Assembly (NCBI RefSeq): GCF_900113865.1
Contig: NZ_FOQY01000009.1
Coordinates: 62,001-126,000, forward strand
Source: Streptosporangium canum
GTDB taxonomy: Bacteria; Actinomycetota; Actinomycetes; Streptosporangiales; Streptosporangiaceae
Direction of reading: 5' to 3'
Length of the DNA: 64,000 nucleotides
Program-made: the position numbers and the translations under genes
Part shown: piece after piece, positions 1-8,902 of the stretch
How the letters are laid out: each line of letters starts with the position of its first letter
How positions within the stretch are numbered: the first letter of the stretch is position 1
Notes under the pieces: model-generated
Told to the model about the DNA's origin: nothing
Databases searched by the model: none
What the model saw: only the letters and a program-made list of their open reading frames with translations

Positions 1-228
1 CCGACCGGCGCGCTGGACACGATGACCGCGCGGGACGTGCTCACCCTGCTCCGCGAAGTGGTCACCACCATGAGACAGACCGTGGTGATGGTCACCCACG
101 ACCCGGTCGCCGCCTCCTACGCCGACACCGTCCTGTTCCTCGCCGACGGCAACGTCGTCGACGCGATGGCCGCCCCCAGCGCGGAGAAGGTCGCCGACCG
201 GATGACGCGACTCGGAGCGTGGGTGTGA
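1..228 (+). CDS. ABC transporter ATP-binding protein, C-terminal end (partial)
   Basis: The gene is cut by the left window edge; only the last 75 residues remain. The visible part opens with PTGALDT, the sequence just after Walker B in MacB/LolD-type exporter ATPases, and holds the H-loop VTHDP. Its stop codon overlaps the ATG of the next gene by one base (TGATG at 226-230), so the two are translationally coupled. The protein would power the FtsX-type permease that follows, acting at the inner face of the membrane. Walker A and the signature motif lie outside the window. Confidence 0.9.
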   Translation, partial: PTGALDTMTARDVLTLLREVVTTMRQTVVMVTHDPVAASYADTVLFLADGNVVDAMAAPSAEKVADRMTRLGAWV

Positions 229-2651
229 TGATCGGCTTCGCGCTCAACACGCTGCGGCACCGCAAGGCGGCCTTCGCCGGCGCCTTCCTCGCCCTGGTCT
301 GCGCCGCCGCGCTGGTCTGCGCCTGCGGCATCCTGCTCGAAACCGGTCTGCGCGGCGCGGTCGAACCCGTCCGATACGCCGGGACCCCGGTCCTGGTCGC
401 CGGAGACCAGAACGTCCGTGAGACGACCCGCGACGGCGACAAGGTCAAGAGCAAGGCCAAGCCGATCTCCGACCGAGCCTGGATCCCGTCGTCCCTGGCC
501 GACAAACTGAGGACGGTCCCCGGCGTCCGGAAGGTCGTCACCGAGGTGACGTTCCCGGCGACCGTCGAGGGACGTCCGGTGTGGGGCCACGGCTGGGAGT
601 CCGCGCCGCTCACCCCCTTCACCCTCCGCGAGGGACGGGCGCCCGCCGCCGGCGAGGTGGTGGCCGACGCGGCCGCCGGGCTGTCCGTGGGCTCCCGCGT
701 GAACGTCCGGACCGCGACCGCCACCCGCGTCTACCGGGTGGCCGGTGTCACCGCCGAGGCGCTCGATCAGCGGACCTCGCTGTTCTTCTCCACCGAGGAG
801 GCCGCCCGGCTGGCCGGACGGCCGGGCATGGTCAGCGTGATCGGCGTCTTCCCCGAGGTCGACGTCGCTCCCGCGCTCGCCGGCACCCCCGGTGTCGTCT
901 ACACCGGCGACGAGCGCGGCAGGATCGAGTTCCTGAACGCGGAGAAGGCCCGGACCAAGCTGGTCAGCCTGGGCGGCGCGCTCGGCGGCACCTCGCTGAT
1001 CGTCGCGATCCTCGTCGTGGTCGGCACGTTCTCGCTCTCCATCCAGCAGCGCCAGCGCGAGCTCGCCCTGCTGCGCGCCGTGGCCGCCACCCCCAGGCAG
1101 ATCCGCAGGCTGATCGGCGGCGAGGCACTGCTCGTCGGTCTGCCGGCGGGCCTTCTCGGCGCCGTGCTCGGCGTCGGGCTGGCGTTCTGGCTGCGGTCAC
1201 AGTTCGTGGGGCTTGGCGTGATGCCGGCCAACCTGTCGCTGGTGGTGGGCTTCTTCCCGCCCGCCGCCGCGGTGCTCGCCGTCCTGGGGGCGGCGTGGAC
1301 GGCGGCCCGGGTGTCGGGCCGCCGTACCGCGCGGATCAGGCCGGTGGAGGCGCTGGGCGAGGCCGCGGTACGCCCGCCGGGCATTCCGCCGGGCCGCACG
1401 ATCGCCGGGCTGGCCTGCCTCGGCGGGGGCGTGGCGCTGACCCTGCTGCTGTCGACGCTGGAGATCGAGGCCGCCTCCAGCCCCGTCACGATGCTGACGG
1501 CACTGGTCTGGACGATCGCGGTGGCCCTGCTCGGCCCGATCATCGCCCGCGTCGCCACGGCGGTGCTCGGCCTGCCGCTGCGCGCCTTCCGCGTCAGCGG
1601 CCACCTCGCCGCCGCGAACCTGCGCACCGGCACCCACCGTTTCGCCTCCGTCGTCACCCCGCTCAGCCTGATGATCGCGATGACCTGCACCATCCTGTTC
1701 GTCCAGGACACCATGGGCCACGCGGTCGTCGAACAGTCACGCCAGGGCAACCACGCCGACTACGTGCTCGGCCCGCGCCTGCCCGGCGTCACGGCGGACG
1801 CCGTACGGAAGCTCGACGGCGTCGAAGTGGTCACCGAGGTCCTGCGCACGTCGGTCAGGGTCGGGCTGGAGAGGTACGGCGCGCAGGGCGTGACCACCGC
1901 GGGACTGGAGCGGACCATGGACCTCGGGGTGAGCGCGGGATCGCTCGGCAGGATGGGCGCCGACACCCTCGCGGTCAGCGAGACGGCCGCGAGAAGCCTC
2001 GGGGTCGAGGTCGCCGACGAGGTACGGCTGACGCTCGGCGACGGCACCCCCGTCACGCTCAAGGTCGCCGCGATCTACCGCCGGGGCCTCGGCTTCGGCG
2101 ACCTCACCCTGCCCCACGCCCTGGTCGCCGCCCACGTGGACGACCCGCTCAACCAGACCGCGCTCGTCTCCGCCCCCTCGGTGAGACGGGACGCGCTCGC
2201 GGCGGTGCTCGGCGGTGTCGGCGTCCTGGATCGGGTCGAGGCGACGGCCGAACAGTCCAATGCCGGAGTCAACTACGTGGCCATGGGCCTGATCATCGCC
2301 TTCACCGCGATCGCGGTGGTCAACACCATCGCGATGGCGACCTCCGACCGGACCCGCGAGCTCGCCCTGCTCAGACTCGTCGGCACCACCCGCCGCCAGC
2401 TCATGCGGATGCTCCGCCTGGAGACCCTCGTCGCGGTGCTGGTCGCGGTCACCCTCGGCACGCTCATCGCCCTGGTGACGCTCAGCGCGTTCAGCACGGG
2501 CATGACCGGCTCCGCGCTGCCGTACGTGCCCGTGCTCACCTACCTGGAGATCATCGCCGCCGCGGCCGCCCTGGCTCTCCTCGCCACCGTTCTCCCGGCC
2601 CTCCTCGCCCTGCGGAGCAGGCCCGCCGAGGCCATCGGCACCCGCGAATGA
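228..2651 (+). CDS. FtsX-family ABC transporter permease
   Basis: A large permease of about 807 residues with the two-module layout of actinobacterial FtsX-type exporters. It has an N-terminal membrane segment, an extracytoplasmic domain, a first FtsX module with three membrane segments around residues 250-370, a central membrane pair, a second extracytoplasmic domain, and a second FtsX module near the C terminus. Each FtsX module carries the coupling-helix pattern ELALLR..ATxRQ (QRELALLRAVAATPRQI and RELALLRLVGTTRRQL). The ATG at 228 is preferred because it overlaps the upstream stop; an in-frame GTG at 219 is also open. The substrate is unknown; this family usually exports peptides, lipids or antibiotics. 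Confidence 0.88.
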   Translation: MIGFALNTLRHRKAAFAGAFLALVCAAALVCACGILLETGLRGAVEPVRYAGTPVLVAGDQNVRETTRDGDKVKSKAKPISDRAWIPSSLADKLRTVPGVRKVVTEVTFPATVEGRPVWGHGWESAPLTPFTLREGRAPAAGEVVADAAAGLSVGSRVNVRTATATRVYRVAGVTAEALDQRTSLFFSTEEAARLAGRPGMVSVIGVFPEVDVAPALAGTPGVVYTGDERGRIEFLNAEKARTKLVSLGGALGGTSLIVAILVVVGTFSLSIQQRQRELALLRAVAATPRQIRRLIGGEALLVGLPAGLLGAVLGVGLAFWLRSQFVGLGVMPANLSLVVGFFPPAAAVLAVLGAAWTAARVSGRRTARIRPVEALGEAAVRPPGIPPGRTIAGLACLGGGVALTLLLSTLEIEAASSPVTMLTALVWTIAVALLGPIIARVATAVLGLPLRAFRVSGHLAAANLRTGTHRFASVVTPLSLMIAMTCTILFVQDTMGHAVVEQSRQGNHADYVLGPRLPGVTADAVRKLDGVEVVTEVLRTSVRVGLERYGAQGVTTAGLERTMDLGVSAGSLGRMGADTLAVSETAARSLGVEVADEVRLTLGDGTPVTLKVAAIYRRGLGFGDLTLPHALVAAHVDDPLNQTALVSAPSVRRDALAAVLGGVGVLDRVEATAEQSNAGVNYVAMGLIIAFTAIAVVNTIAMATSDRTRELALLRLVGTTRRQLMRMLRLETLVAVLVAVTLGTLIALVTLSAFSTGMTGSALPYVPVLTYLEIIAAAAALALLATVLPALLALRSRPAEAIGTRE

Positions 2652-2674
2652 CCGTCCGGGGACCGGCGGCACGG

Positions 2675-2701
2675 GACCCGGGACCGCGACGGTCCCGGGT
2701 C
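2675..2701. terminator. Terminator hairpin after the FtsX permease
   Basis: A perfect 12-bp inverted repeat with a 3-base loop starts 24 bases after the permease stop. There is no clear T-run, as is common in actinobacteria. A second, nearly loop-free palindrome (CCGGTCAGAG/CTCTGACCGG, 2806-2826) lies just before the end of the convergent gene, so the gap probably terminates transcription from both sides. Confidence 0.65.
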
Positions 2702-2838
2702 TCCGGTCCTCAGTCCTCCCGGTCCTCCCGGGCCTCGATCCTCTCCGGCCTTCCCGGTTCTCCCTGCCGGAGCGTGCGGGCCCCCGCCCCGCACGCCCGT
2801 CATCCCCGGTCAGAGCCTCTGACCGGCGTCATCCCCGG

Positions 2839-3786
2839 TCAGGGCGTCTGGCCGGGCCCGTCGACGACGCCAGAGTCCAGCACGGACATGGCGAAGGTCC
2901 CGTCGCCGTCCACGACCTTCGTGCCGAGGTAGCGGTAGTCCCCGGGATCGAGGATGTAGTAGCCCTTGCTCTCCCCCACGGTGAGGACGACGCCGATGCC
3001 CTTGCGCCCGTCCCCGTCCGCGGTGTTCTCCTCGATCGTGACATTCGGGATCTTCGCCAGGGCCCGGTACATCGCCGCGGCCGTGTCCGCGGGGATCACG
3101 GGCCCGAACTTCATGTACCAGCCGATCGCCCCGAAGGCCCTGACGTCCCCCTCGGTCCCCGCCGGGCAGTCGGACCGGCAGATCGACAGCGGTGTCCGCT
3201 CCTCCTTGAGGTCGCGGAAGTGCGCCAGCAGCGCGTCCGGATCAGTGGGGAGGCTCTCCAGTTCCCGCTGGGTCCGGGCGGGGTCCGTCCGCGCGTTCGG
3301 CTCACCGCCGCCGATCCTCAGCTCGCCGCCCTCTGCACGGGTGGCCGACCCGCGCCCGTCCATCCGGCTCCAATGCTCGAACGCCGGCAGGTCACCCCCC
3401 ATATGCTGGGACTCCTTGACGTAGAACCACTGGTCCGGGCGGATGTCGGCGGTCCTGGTCCGGGCGGCGACGAGCGCGGCGTTCTCAAGCACCACGACCG
3501 CGTCGGGCGGCCCGACCGCGGGCTGCCGGTTCCCCGGCTGCGCGGTCCCCCCCGGCTGGGGCACGGCCACCAGGTGGGGCACGACCACGGCGGCGGCGAC
3601 GGCGAGAGCGCCGACCCCGCCGAGGGCGAGACCCCAGCGCAGGCGGGCCGCGGGCCGCGCCGGCCGCCGGCGGGACGCCGACGATCCCTCCCGGATCACA
3701 GTGAGCAGCCGATGCTCCTCGGCCCTCAGATCGGACTGGTGCGGAATCTCGTCGCGCAGGCTCTTGAGGAGTTCGTTCTCGTTCAA
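2839..3786 (-). CDS. CU044_5270-like membrane protein, probable sigma-factor partner
   Basis: The 315-residue protein starts with a TTG that overlaps the stop of the sigma gene (TTGA). The N-terminal ~60 residues are a polar helical region, followed by one hydrophobic segment (LALGGVGALAVAAAVVVPHL, around residues 53-72) and a large extracytoplasmic domain. That layout, and its place directly after an ECF sigma gene, match the CU044_5270 family of actinobacteria. The N-terminal part could bind the sigma factor as an anti-sigma domain, but no zinc-binding HxxxCxxC motif is visible, so that role is inferred from context. It is convergent with the upstream exporter. Confidence 0.75.
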   Translation of the reverse strand: MNENELLKSLRDEIPHQSDLRAEEHRLLTVIREGSSASRRRPARPAARLRWGLALGGVGALAVAAAVVVPHLVAVPQPGGTAQPGNRQPAVGPPDAVVVLENAALVAARTRTADIRPDQWFYVKESQHMGGDLPAFEHWSRMDGRGSATRAEGGELRIGGGEPNARTDPARTQRELESLPTDPDALLAHFRDLKEERTPLSICRSDCPAGTEGDVRAFGAIGWYMKFGPVIPADTAAAMYRALAKIPNVTIEENTADGDGRKGIGVVLTVGESKGYYILDPGDYRYLGTKVVDGDGTFAMSVLDSGVVDGPGQTP

Positions 3787-4406
3787 CTGTCCGTTCCTTC
3801 GCTCGCGGAGGTTGGGTCGATGTCACCGAGCACCCGGCGCAGCCTGTTCCGAGCCCGGCTGATCCGCGAACGGACCGTCCCCACCGGAACGTCGAGTGCC
3901 TGTGCGGCCTGCTCGTAGGTGAGCTCCGCCCACGCCACCAGCAGCAGCGCGTCGCGGTGCCCCCGTGGGAGCCCCGCCAGCGCCGCGGCGAGCCGGCGCC
4001 GCGCTCCGTCCGCGGCCACCCGCCGATCGACCTGGTCGGTGAACGGCTCGACCACTGAATCCGCCCCCGTGCGGCTCAGTGCCCGATACAGGCTGATCTC
4101 GCGGCGGCGGTGCCGGCGCATGAGGTTGGTGGCGATGCCGTACAGCCACGGCCGCGCGTCGTCGTAGGACAGGTCGTACGACTCCAGGCTCTGGAAGGCC
4201 ACCGTGAAGGTCTCGGCGACGATGTCCTCGGCGGGATCCTGGCCCAGCCGCCTGATGACGTACCGCTTGAGCGCCGGCGCGTGGCGGGTGAACAGCGTGG
4301 CGAACTGCTCGGGCTCACGCCGGGACCGTTCGATCACCACGGCGTCGCCGACCGCTTCCACGGCCGCCGGCCGGGGCGGTGCGGCCGTCCGGCTCTCGTG
4401 TCGCAT
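3783..4406 (-). CDS. ECF RNA polymerase sigma factor
   Basis: This is a short sigma-70 family protein of about 207 residues. Region 2 is visible as FATLFTRHAPALKRYVIRRL followed by DPAEDIVAETFTVAF, and region 4 as LPRGHRDALLLVAWAELTYE with the helix-turn-helix in VPVGTVRSRISRARNRLR. No SnoaL-like C-terminal extension is present. The ATG at 4406 is favoured over one at 4436 because the family begins close to region 2 and a purine-rich AGAGG lies upstream. Its stop overlaps the start of the CU044_5270-like gene, indicating a co-transcribed sigma/partner pair. The signal it answers to cannot be read from the sequence. Confidence 0.9.
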   Translation of the reverse strand: MRHESRTAAPPRPAAVEAVGDAVVIERSRREPEQFATLFTRHAPALKRYVIRRLGQDPAEDIVAETFTVAFQSLESYDLSYDDARPWLYGIATNLMRRHRRREISLYRALSRTGADSVVEPFTDQVDRRVAADGARRRLAAALAGLPRGHRDALLLVAWAELTYEQAAQALDVPVGTVRSRISRARNRLRRVLGDIDPTSASEGTDS

Positions 4407-4729
4407 CTCTTGCCTCTCGGGTCTCTGCCATGACACCCGTTATTGCCACCCGGAGGATCCGCGGTTCCCGGAAATCAAGCGATGGATACGGTCACCGGCC
4501 CGAACCGCGCGGTCCGGGCCCCGGCCTGCCCCACCCCACCGGCGCGAGACCGGAGCCCCGTCCGGCGCCGACCCATCGCCGCGCGGCCGGCCCCTCAGGC
4601 GTCGTTCCACTGGCTGTGGTTGGTGGGGAGCAGGACCCCCAGTCGCGTGTTCACCGGACGGATCGTGCTCCCGTCCGGGAATGACGACAATTCCCTCGAC
4701 GGAATAGACAACCCCGGCAGACTGGGATC

Positions 4730-5455
4730 GTGGACTTCTCCCAGACCCTGCGCGCGACCCGGCAGCGCCGCCACCTCAGCCAGCTCGACCTCGCCCTGCG
4801 CGCGGGCACGACGCAGCGCCATCTCAGCTTCATGGAGAGCGGCCGCTCCCGGCCCGGCCGGACCATGGTGGTACGGCTGGGCGAGTCGATGGAACTACCG
4901 CTCAGGGAGCGCAACGATCTCCTGCTCTCGGCCGGTTACGCCCCCGTCTACCCGCAGACCCCGCTGGACGACCCGAGCCTGGAGCACGTGCGCACCGCGC
5001 TGGGGCACATCCTGGCCGGACACCTGCCCTACCCCGCGATCGTCGTGGACGCGGGGCACGACCTGGTGCTCGCCAACGACGCGTTCGGCCTGCTCACCGA
5101 GGGCGTCGCGGAGCACCTGCTGCGCCCGCCGGTCAACGTGCTGCGTCTCTCCCTGCATCCGGAGGGCCTGGCGCCGCGGATCGTCAACCTGGCGCAGTGG
5201 GCGCGGCACATCCTCGACCGCATCCCGCACGACGACCTGTACGACGAACTGTCCGGCTACGTGCCACACGCCGCGCCGGGGCCCGACCACGTGGGCTTCG
5301 CCGCCCCCATCCGGCTCCGCTCGACACTCGGCGAGCTGCGGCTGACGACCACGATCACGACGTTCGCGACCGCGCTCGACGTGACCGTGGCGGAGCTGAA
5401 GCTGGAGGCGTTCCTGCCCGCCGACACGGCCACGGCGGCGCTGCTGGCCGGGTGA
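4730..5455 (+). CDS. XRE-family regulator with MmyB-like ligand-binding domain
   Basis: The 241-residue protein starts with GTG. Residues 5-65 form a Cro/C1-type helix-turn-helix (LRATRQRRHLSQLDLALRAG, then HLSFMESGRSRP, the usual recognition-helix sequence). From about residue 75 to the end it matches the MmyB-like sensor domain typical of actinobacterial regulators (AIVVDAGHDLVLANDA, VNVLRLSLHPEGLAPRI). Such proteins are thought to sense small hydrophobic ligands and control nearby oxidoreductase genes; none is adjacent here. The nearest possible target is the convergent SnoaL-like gene. Confidence 0.88.
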   Translation: MDFSQTLRATRQRRHLSQLDLALRAGTTQRHLSFMESGRSRPGRTMVVRLGESMELPLRERNDLLLSAGYAPVYPQTPLDDPSLEHVRTALGHILAGHLPYPAIVVDAGHDLVLANDAFGLLTEGVAEHLLRPPVNVLRLSLHPEGLAPRIVNLAQWARHILDRIPHDDLYDELSGYVPHAAPGPDHVGFAAPIRLRSTLGELRLTTTITTFATALDVTVAELKLEAFLPADTATAALLAG

Positions 5456-5539
5456 CGGCCCGGGGGATCGATCGTGGCTCGGCTCGGAGCGGAGCGGGTG
5501 GGATCCGCTCGGATCCGGGGGATCGATCGCGGCCGCCTG

Positions 5540-5962
5540 TCAGATTCCGGGGAACATGTAGTCGGTGATGATACGGCCGCTCTCGTCGAGGACGAGGACC
5601 TCCAGGCCGCCCCCGACCGCCTCACCGCCGCCTACGGGCACCATCTCCCAGTTGAACTTGACGACGCCGTGGAGGCGGACGGCGCCGTCCCGCGCCTGGA
5701 AGGTGAACTGCCCGGGGGCGACGAACCGCTCATAGCTGCGGGTCACCCGGACGTCGAGTTCGTCATAGCCGTGGGCTTGGAGAGTGGTGGAGTCAAAGCC
5801 CAGCCCCGCGGCGATCTCCCGGATCTCCTGGGGCGGCTGAAGGATGTGAGCGCCGCCCTCGACCCACAGTTCCTGGATGGCTCTGCGGCGCGACTCGACG
5901 TCCGGCTCGACCCAGAGGGCGATGTAGCGGGTGGCGAGGTCCTGGGCATGGATGTCGGTCAC
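5540..5962 (-). CDS. SnoaL-like / NTF2-fold protein
   Basis: A 140-residue protein starting at GTG with GGAG eight bases upstream. The pattern of an N-terminal helix pair (ATRYIALWVEPDVESRRRAI), an aromatic pocket and four long strands (RDGAVRLHGVVKFNWEMVP, GLEVLVLDESGRIITDYMF) is that of the NTF2/SnoaL fold. Members are either small isomerases and hydrolases or non-catalytic ligand binders. No diagnostic catalytic pair can be assigned by eye, so the exact function is open. It ends 82 bases from the stop of the convergent XRE regulator. Confidence 0.75.
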   Translation of the reverse strand: MTDIHAQDLATRYIALWVEPDVESRRRAIQELWVEGGAHILQPPQEIREIAAGLGFDSTTLQAHGYDELDVRVTRSYERFVAPGQFTFQARDGAVRLHGVVKFNWEMVPVGGGEAVGGGLEVLVLDESGRIITDYMFPGI

Positions 5963-6253
5963 TGTTTCTCCTCAGCTGGTGTCCGTGTTCCTGCCAGATC
6001 CTGCGGGAAGGGGCCGTGGGCCGACAATTCCTCAGAGGGAATGGCCGGCTTTCACGCGGGGCCGACCAGCCGCCCCCCGCGGGCCGTCACCGGGTATCCG
6101 GCCTTCCCGGACGCGATCCCGGTGGTGGTGATCAGCGCGATCCTGAGCCGCGAACCCGGCCTGGCGGGTGTGCCCGACCAACTGCGTCCGCTACCGACCG
6201 CCTGCCCGGCCGGAGCGAGAAGTCCGCCCGCCGGCACACGACAGGGGCGGCGG

Positions 6254-7105
6254 TCAGAACAGGGTCAGCGGCTCGGTCGGCATGGGCTCAGGCAGCGGCT
6301 CGATCTCGGGCAGCCGGGTCCGCACCTCTTCGTGGAAACGACGGGCGAGCATCAGCGCGTCGGCGTTGTCGGGGGTGTGGACGAACACCGTCGGCGAGCG
6401 GCCCTCGCGCAGCCATTCGACGACCGTGGCGATCCATTGCCGCCAGCCCTCGATCGTACGCGTCGTGTCGTCCCGTCCGAGGTAGCGGATGATCGGACGG
6501 TCGGTGAGAGCGGCCGACCGGCGTGGCAGGCGCGGTTTCCTCATCCACGCCTCCCGTTCGGCGTCGCTGGTCGGAGGGCTCTGGAAGAGGGCGGTGGTGT
6601 CGAACGGGACCCACTCGGCGTCGACTCGGGCGAGAACCCCTTCGAGAAGCCGCTCGGATCGCGCGTCGTCGAAGAACGCGCGGTGGCGGACTTCGACGGC
6701 GTATCTGTGCGAGCGGGGCAGCCGGTGGAGAAAGCCCGCCAGGGCGCCGAGGTCGGTCGGCCCGAACGATCCCGGTAGTTGGATCCAGAGGGCGTGGGCG
6801 CGCGGTCCGAGTGGTTCGATCGCCTCCAGGAACGACCGGAGCTCCTCGTCGACGCCGGTGAGGCGACGCTCATGCGTGATCGACTTGGGCAGCTTGGCCA
6901 CGAAGCGGAAGTCGGGGGTGGTCTGCCTCGCCCACGACTCCACCGTGCTCCTCGAGGGCGTCGCGTAGAACGTCGTGTTGCCCTCCACCGCGTCGCACCA
7001 GGTCGCGTAGGCCCGCAGGCGCTCGCCGGGAGGAAGCGGATGAGGCAGAAAGCGCCCCTGCCATTGCGCCTGTGTCCACATCGCGCATCCCACATGAAGC
7101 CGCAT
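6254..7105 (-). CDS. DUF72 family protein (YecE-like)
   Basis: The protein of about 283 residues starts with RLHVGCAMWTQAQWQGRFLP and shows the family hallmarks: VEGNTTFYATPSRSTVESWA, FRFVAKLPKSITH, WIQLPGSFGP, YAVEVRHRAFF and a C-terminal FVHTPDNADA. The fold is a TIM-barrel-like domain of unknown activity found across bacteria. The ATG at 7105 is chosen because the family begins with this strand; an ATG at 7123 is in frame. There is no operon partner: a 291-base gap separates it from the SnoaL-like gene. Confidence 0.88.
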   Translation of the reverse strand: MRLHVGCAMWTQAQWQGRFLPHPLPPGERLRAYATWCDAVEGNTTFYATPSRSTVESWARQTTPDFRFVAKLPKSITHERRLTGVDEELRSFLEAIEPLGPRAHALWIQLPGSFGPTDLGALAGFLHRLPRSHRYAVEVRHRAFFDDARSERLLEGVLARVDAEWVPFDTTALFQSPPTSDAEREAWMRKPRLPRRSAALTDRPIIRYLGRDDTTRTIEGWRQWIATVVEWLREGRSPTVFVHTPDNADALMLARRFHEEVRTRLPEIEPLPEPMPTEPLTLF

Positions 7106-7244
7106 GGCTTCGACGCTATCCAAGGTCGGCGGTGGAAAGGACCGAGCGCGTCATGAGCGGAACACCCACTCGGCGGAGTGCTCGGTGAGCACCACGAGGC
7201 GGCATGGACGGGGTGCTCAGCGTGCCGGCCCGCTCAGCGCCCGT

Positions 7245-7892
7245 TCACAGGAGGCCGGCGTCGCGCACCTTCATGGCGACCTGGACACGGTTGTCGGTCC
7301 CCAGCTTGGCGAAGACCCGGGTGATGTTCGCCTTCACGGTCGCGACGCTCATGTGGAGACACTCGGCGATTTCGGCGTTCGAGCTGCCCCGGGCCACCTC
7401 GATCGCGACCTCGCGCTCGCGTTCGGTGAGCCTGGCCAGCTCCCGCTGCGCCTGCGGGCGTCGCGGTCCGCGTCCGCCGGTGGCCGCGGTGATCACCTGT
7501 CGTGTGACACTCGGCGACAGCACCGGCTCGCCCTTCGCCACGGTGCGGACCGCTTCGATCATCTTCGGTGGCGGCGTGTCCTTCAGCAGGAAACCGTCGG
7601 CACCGAGCCGCAGAGCCCGCAGCACCATGTCATCGGCGTCGAAGGTGGTGAGCACGAGGACGCGGGGCGGGTCTGGCTGGGCGAGCAGCAGCTCCGTGGT
7701 GATCAGCCCGTCCTGGTTGGGCATCCGGATGTCCATCAGCACGACATCGGGCCTGAGGGCACGGATCACTTCCATGGCCCGCCGGCCGTCCTCCGCCTCG
7801 CCGACAAGGTCCAGATCGGGCTCGCCACCGAGAATGAGGCGTAGCCCGGTCCGCACCATCGGGTCGTCATCCACGATCACCAGTCGAGTCAC
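7245..7892 (-). CDS. Orphan NarL/LuxR-type response regulator
   Basis: A 215-residue protein starting with GTG and a clear GGGAGG upstream. Residues 1-120 form the receiver domain (VIVDDDPMVRTGLRLIL; phospho-acceptor Asp in VVLMDIRMPNQDG; switch residues LVLTTFDAD; Lys in FLLKD). The C terminus is a LuxR helix-turn-helix (LTEREREVAIEVARGSSNAE, then SVATVKANITRVFAKL). No histidine kinase is adjacent on either side, which is unusual for this class, whose kinase normally lies directly upstream. The partner kinase was either lost or is encoded elsewhere. The usual 'TVKTHV' of the recognition helix reads TVKANI here. Confidence 0.9.
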   Translation of the reverse strand: MTRLVIVDDDPMVRTGLRLILGGEPDLDLVGEAEDGRRAMEVIRALRPDVVLMDIRMPNQDGLITTELLLAQPDPPRVLVLTTFDADDMVLRALRLGADGFLLKDTPPPKMIEAVRTVAKGEPVLSPSVTRQVITAATGGRGPRRPQAQRELARLTEREREVAIEVARGSSNAEIAECLHMSVATVKANITRVFAKLGTDNRVQVAMKVRDAGLL

Positions 7893-8040
7893 GGTGTGAA
7901 GCCTCCCACGGCAGCCGGGCGTCGAGGATGAAATGTCCGTCCCAGACGGCATGGCGGAGAGTGCCGCCGGCCGACTGACCGTGTCGACGATCTTTTGGAT
8001 CGTCATTCCGATGACGGCCGGCGTAGTGCGCGTGACCCGC

Positions 8041-8113
8041 AAGGAGGTGAACCGACATGAGGCGCAGGCCTGTCCCGAGCTTGATCTCTGCTTCGACGGA
8101 CACCTGGGGTTGA
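8041..8113 (+). other. Candidate 18-residue ORF with near-perfect Shine-Dalgarno
   Basis: AAGGAGGTGA at 8041-8050 matches the anti-Shine-Dalgarno tail of 16S rRNA over ten bases. An ATG follows six bases later (8057) and opens an 18-codon frame ending in TGA at 8113 (MRRRPVPSLISASTDTWG). An in-frame stop just upstream excludes a longer product. It lies in the gap upstream of the orphan response regulator and is transcribed away from it. It could be a leader peptide, a small signal peptide or chance; no family is recognised. Confidence 0.35.
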
Positions 8114-8182
8114 GAAGATCGCTTCCCGAGAAGAGGATGACCGCTTCCCGCCTGCACAACCCGGGCGCTGGCCGTTCAGGGG

Positions 8183-8902
8183 TCAGCGGATCGCGTCGGG
8201 CATGCGGACCGTCACGTAGGGATGCGGCTGCTCCAGCCACTCGCCGGTCAGCCTCGCCCCGGTGGTGCGGTCGATGACCGCGAGAAAGGCGGCCCTCCAG
8301 TCGTAGTCGGCGCGGGCATCGAGGTCGTCCTCATCCTCGTCCTCGTCGAGGTCCTCAGGCGGGGGCTCGGCGAAGAAGTCCGTCATCGCCTGCAGCTCGG
8401 GCCAGCGGGCCAGGCCGGCATGGTCTTCCTGCTGCCCGGGGAAAAGCGCGTCGATCGCCAGGACGTGCTCGCCTCCGGCCGCGAAGCTCAGCAGATTGCT
8501 GGCGTTGACGTTCCACCAGGCGCTGTAGACGCGCGCTCCCTCACTGAGCCGCCGGAGCACGGCGGGGCTTGCCCCGAGGTAGCCCCACTCGAAGAGAAGG
8601 GTGGTCGAGCCGCACTGGTCGACGAGCACGGGGTAGGCGTCGCGTTCGGGCGGCCCGATGGCGTCGAGCGGTGCCGGCTCGTGCAGCCGGTACGGCGTGT
8701 TGCCGGCGAGCCGGGCGGCGACGTGGTCCAGGGTGAGCGCTCGTCCGTCATCGGGGACCACTGCCGTCCAGCACATGCCCACGCCGAGCCACTGCGTGCT
8801 GCTTATCAGTCGCCGGTAGTGCTCGCGCAGGTCGGCGGTCGGCGGCTGTCCGGTGTTCAGGCCGGGCCCCTTCGCTCGTCGGGAACGGATTGCCGAGATC
8901 AT
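8183..8902 (-). CDS. DUF6461 family protein (copy 1)
   Basis: A protein of about 239 residues of unknown function. The central part (STTLLFEWGYLGASPAVLRR, then ARVYSAWWNVNASNLLSFAA and HVLAIDALFPG) resembles the actinobacterial DUF6461 domain, which is also present in the next gene. An acidic run (PEDLDEDEDEDDLDA) links this domain to a C-terminal tail. The start is uncertain: ATG 8902 is used, but no good ribosome site precedes it and the frame stays open to 9040. Members occur in scattered groups in Streptosporangiales and have no assigned activity. Confidence 0.6.
   Translation of the reverse strand: MISAIRSRRAKGPGLNTGQPPTADLREHYRRLISSTQWLGVGMCWTAVVPDDGRALTLDHVAARLAGNTPYRLHEPAPLDAIGPPERDAYPVLVDQCGSTTLLFEWGYLGASPAVLRRLSEGARVYSAWWNVNASNLLSFAAGGEHVLAIDALFPGQQEDHAGLARWPELQAMTDFFAEPPPEDLDEDEDEDDLDARADYDWRAAFLAVIDRTTGARLTGEWLEQPHPYVTVRMPDAIR

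Noticed and set aside
92..724. Long open frames opposite the FtsX permease and similar shadows across the window
   Set aside because: They mirror real genes, have Arg/Pro/Ala-biased low-complexity translations and lack family motifs or ribosome sites; this is normal for high-G+C DNA.
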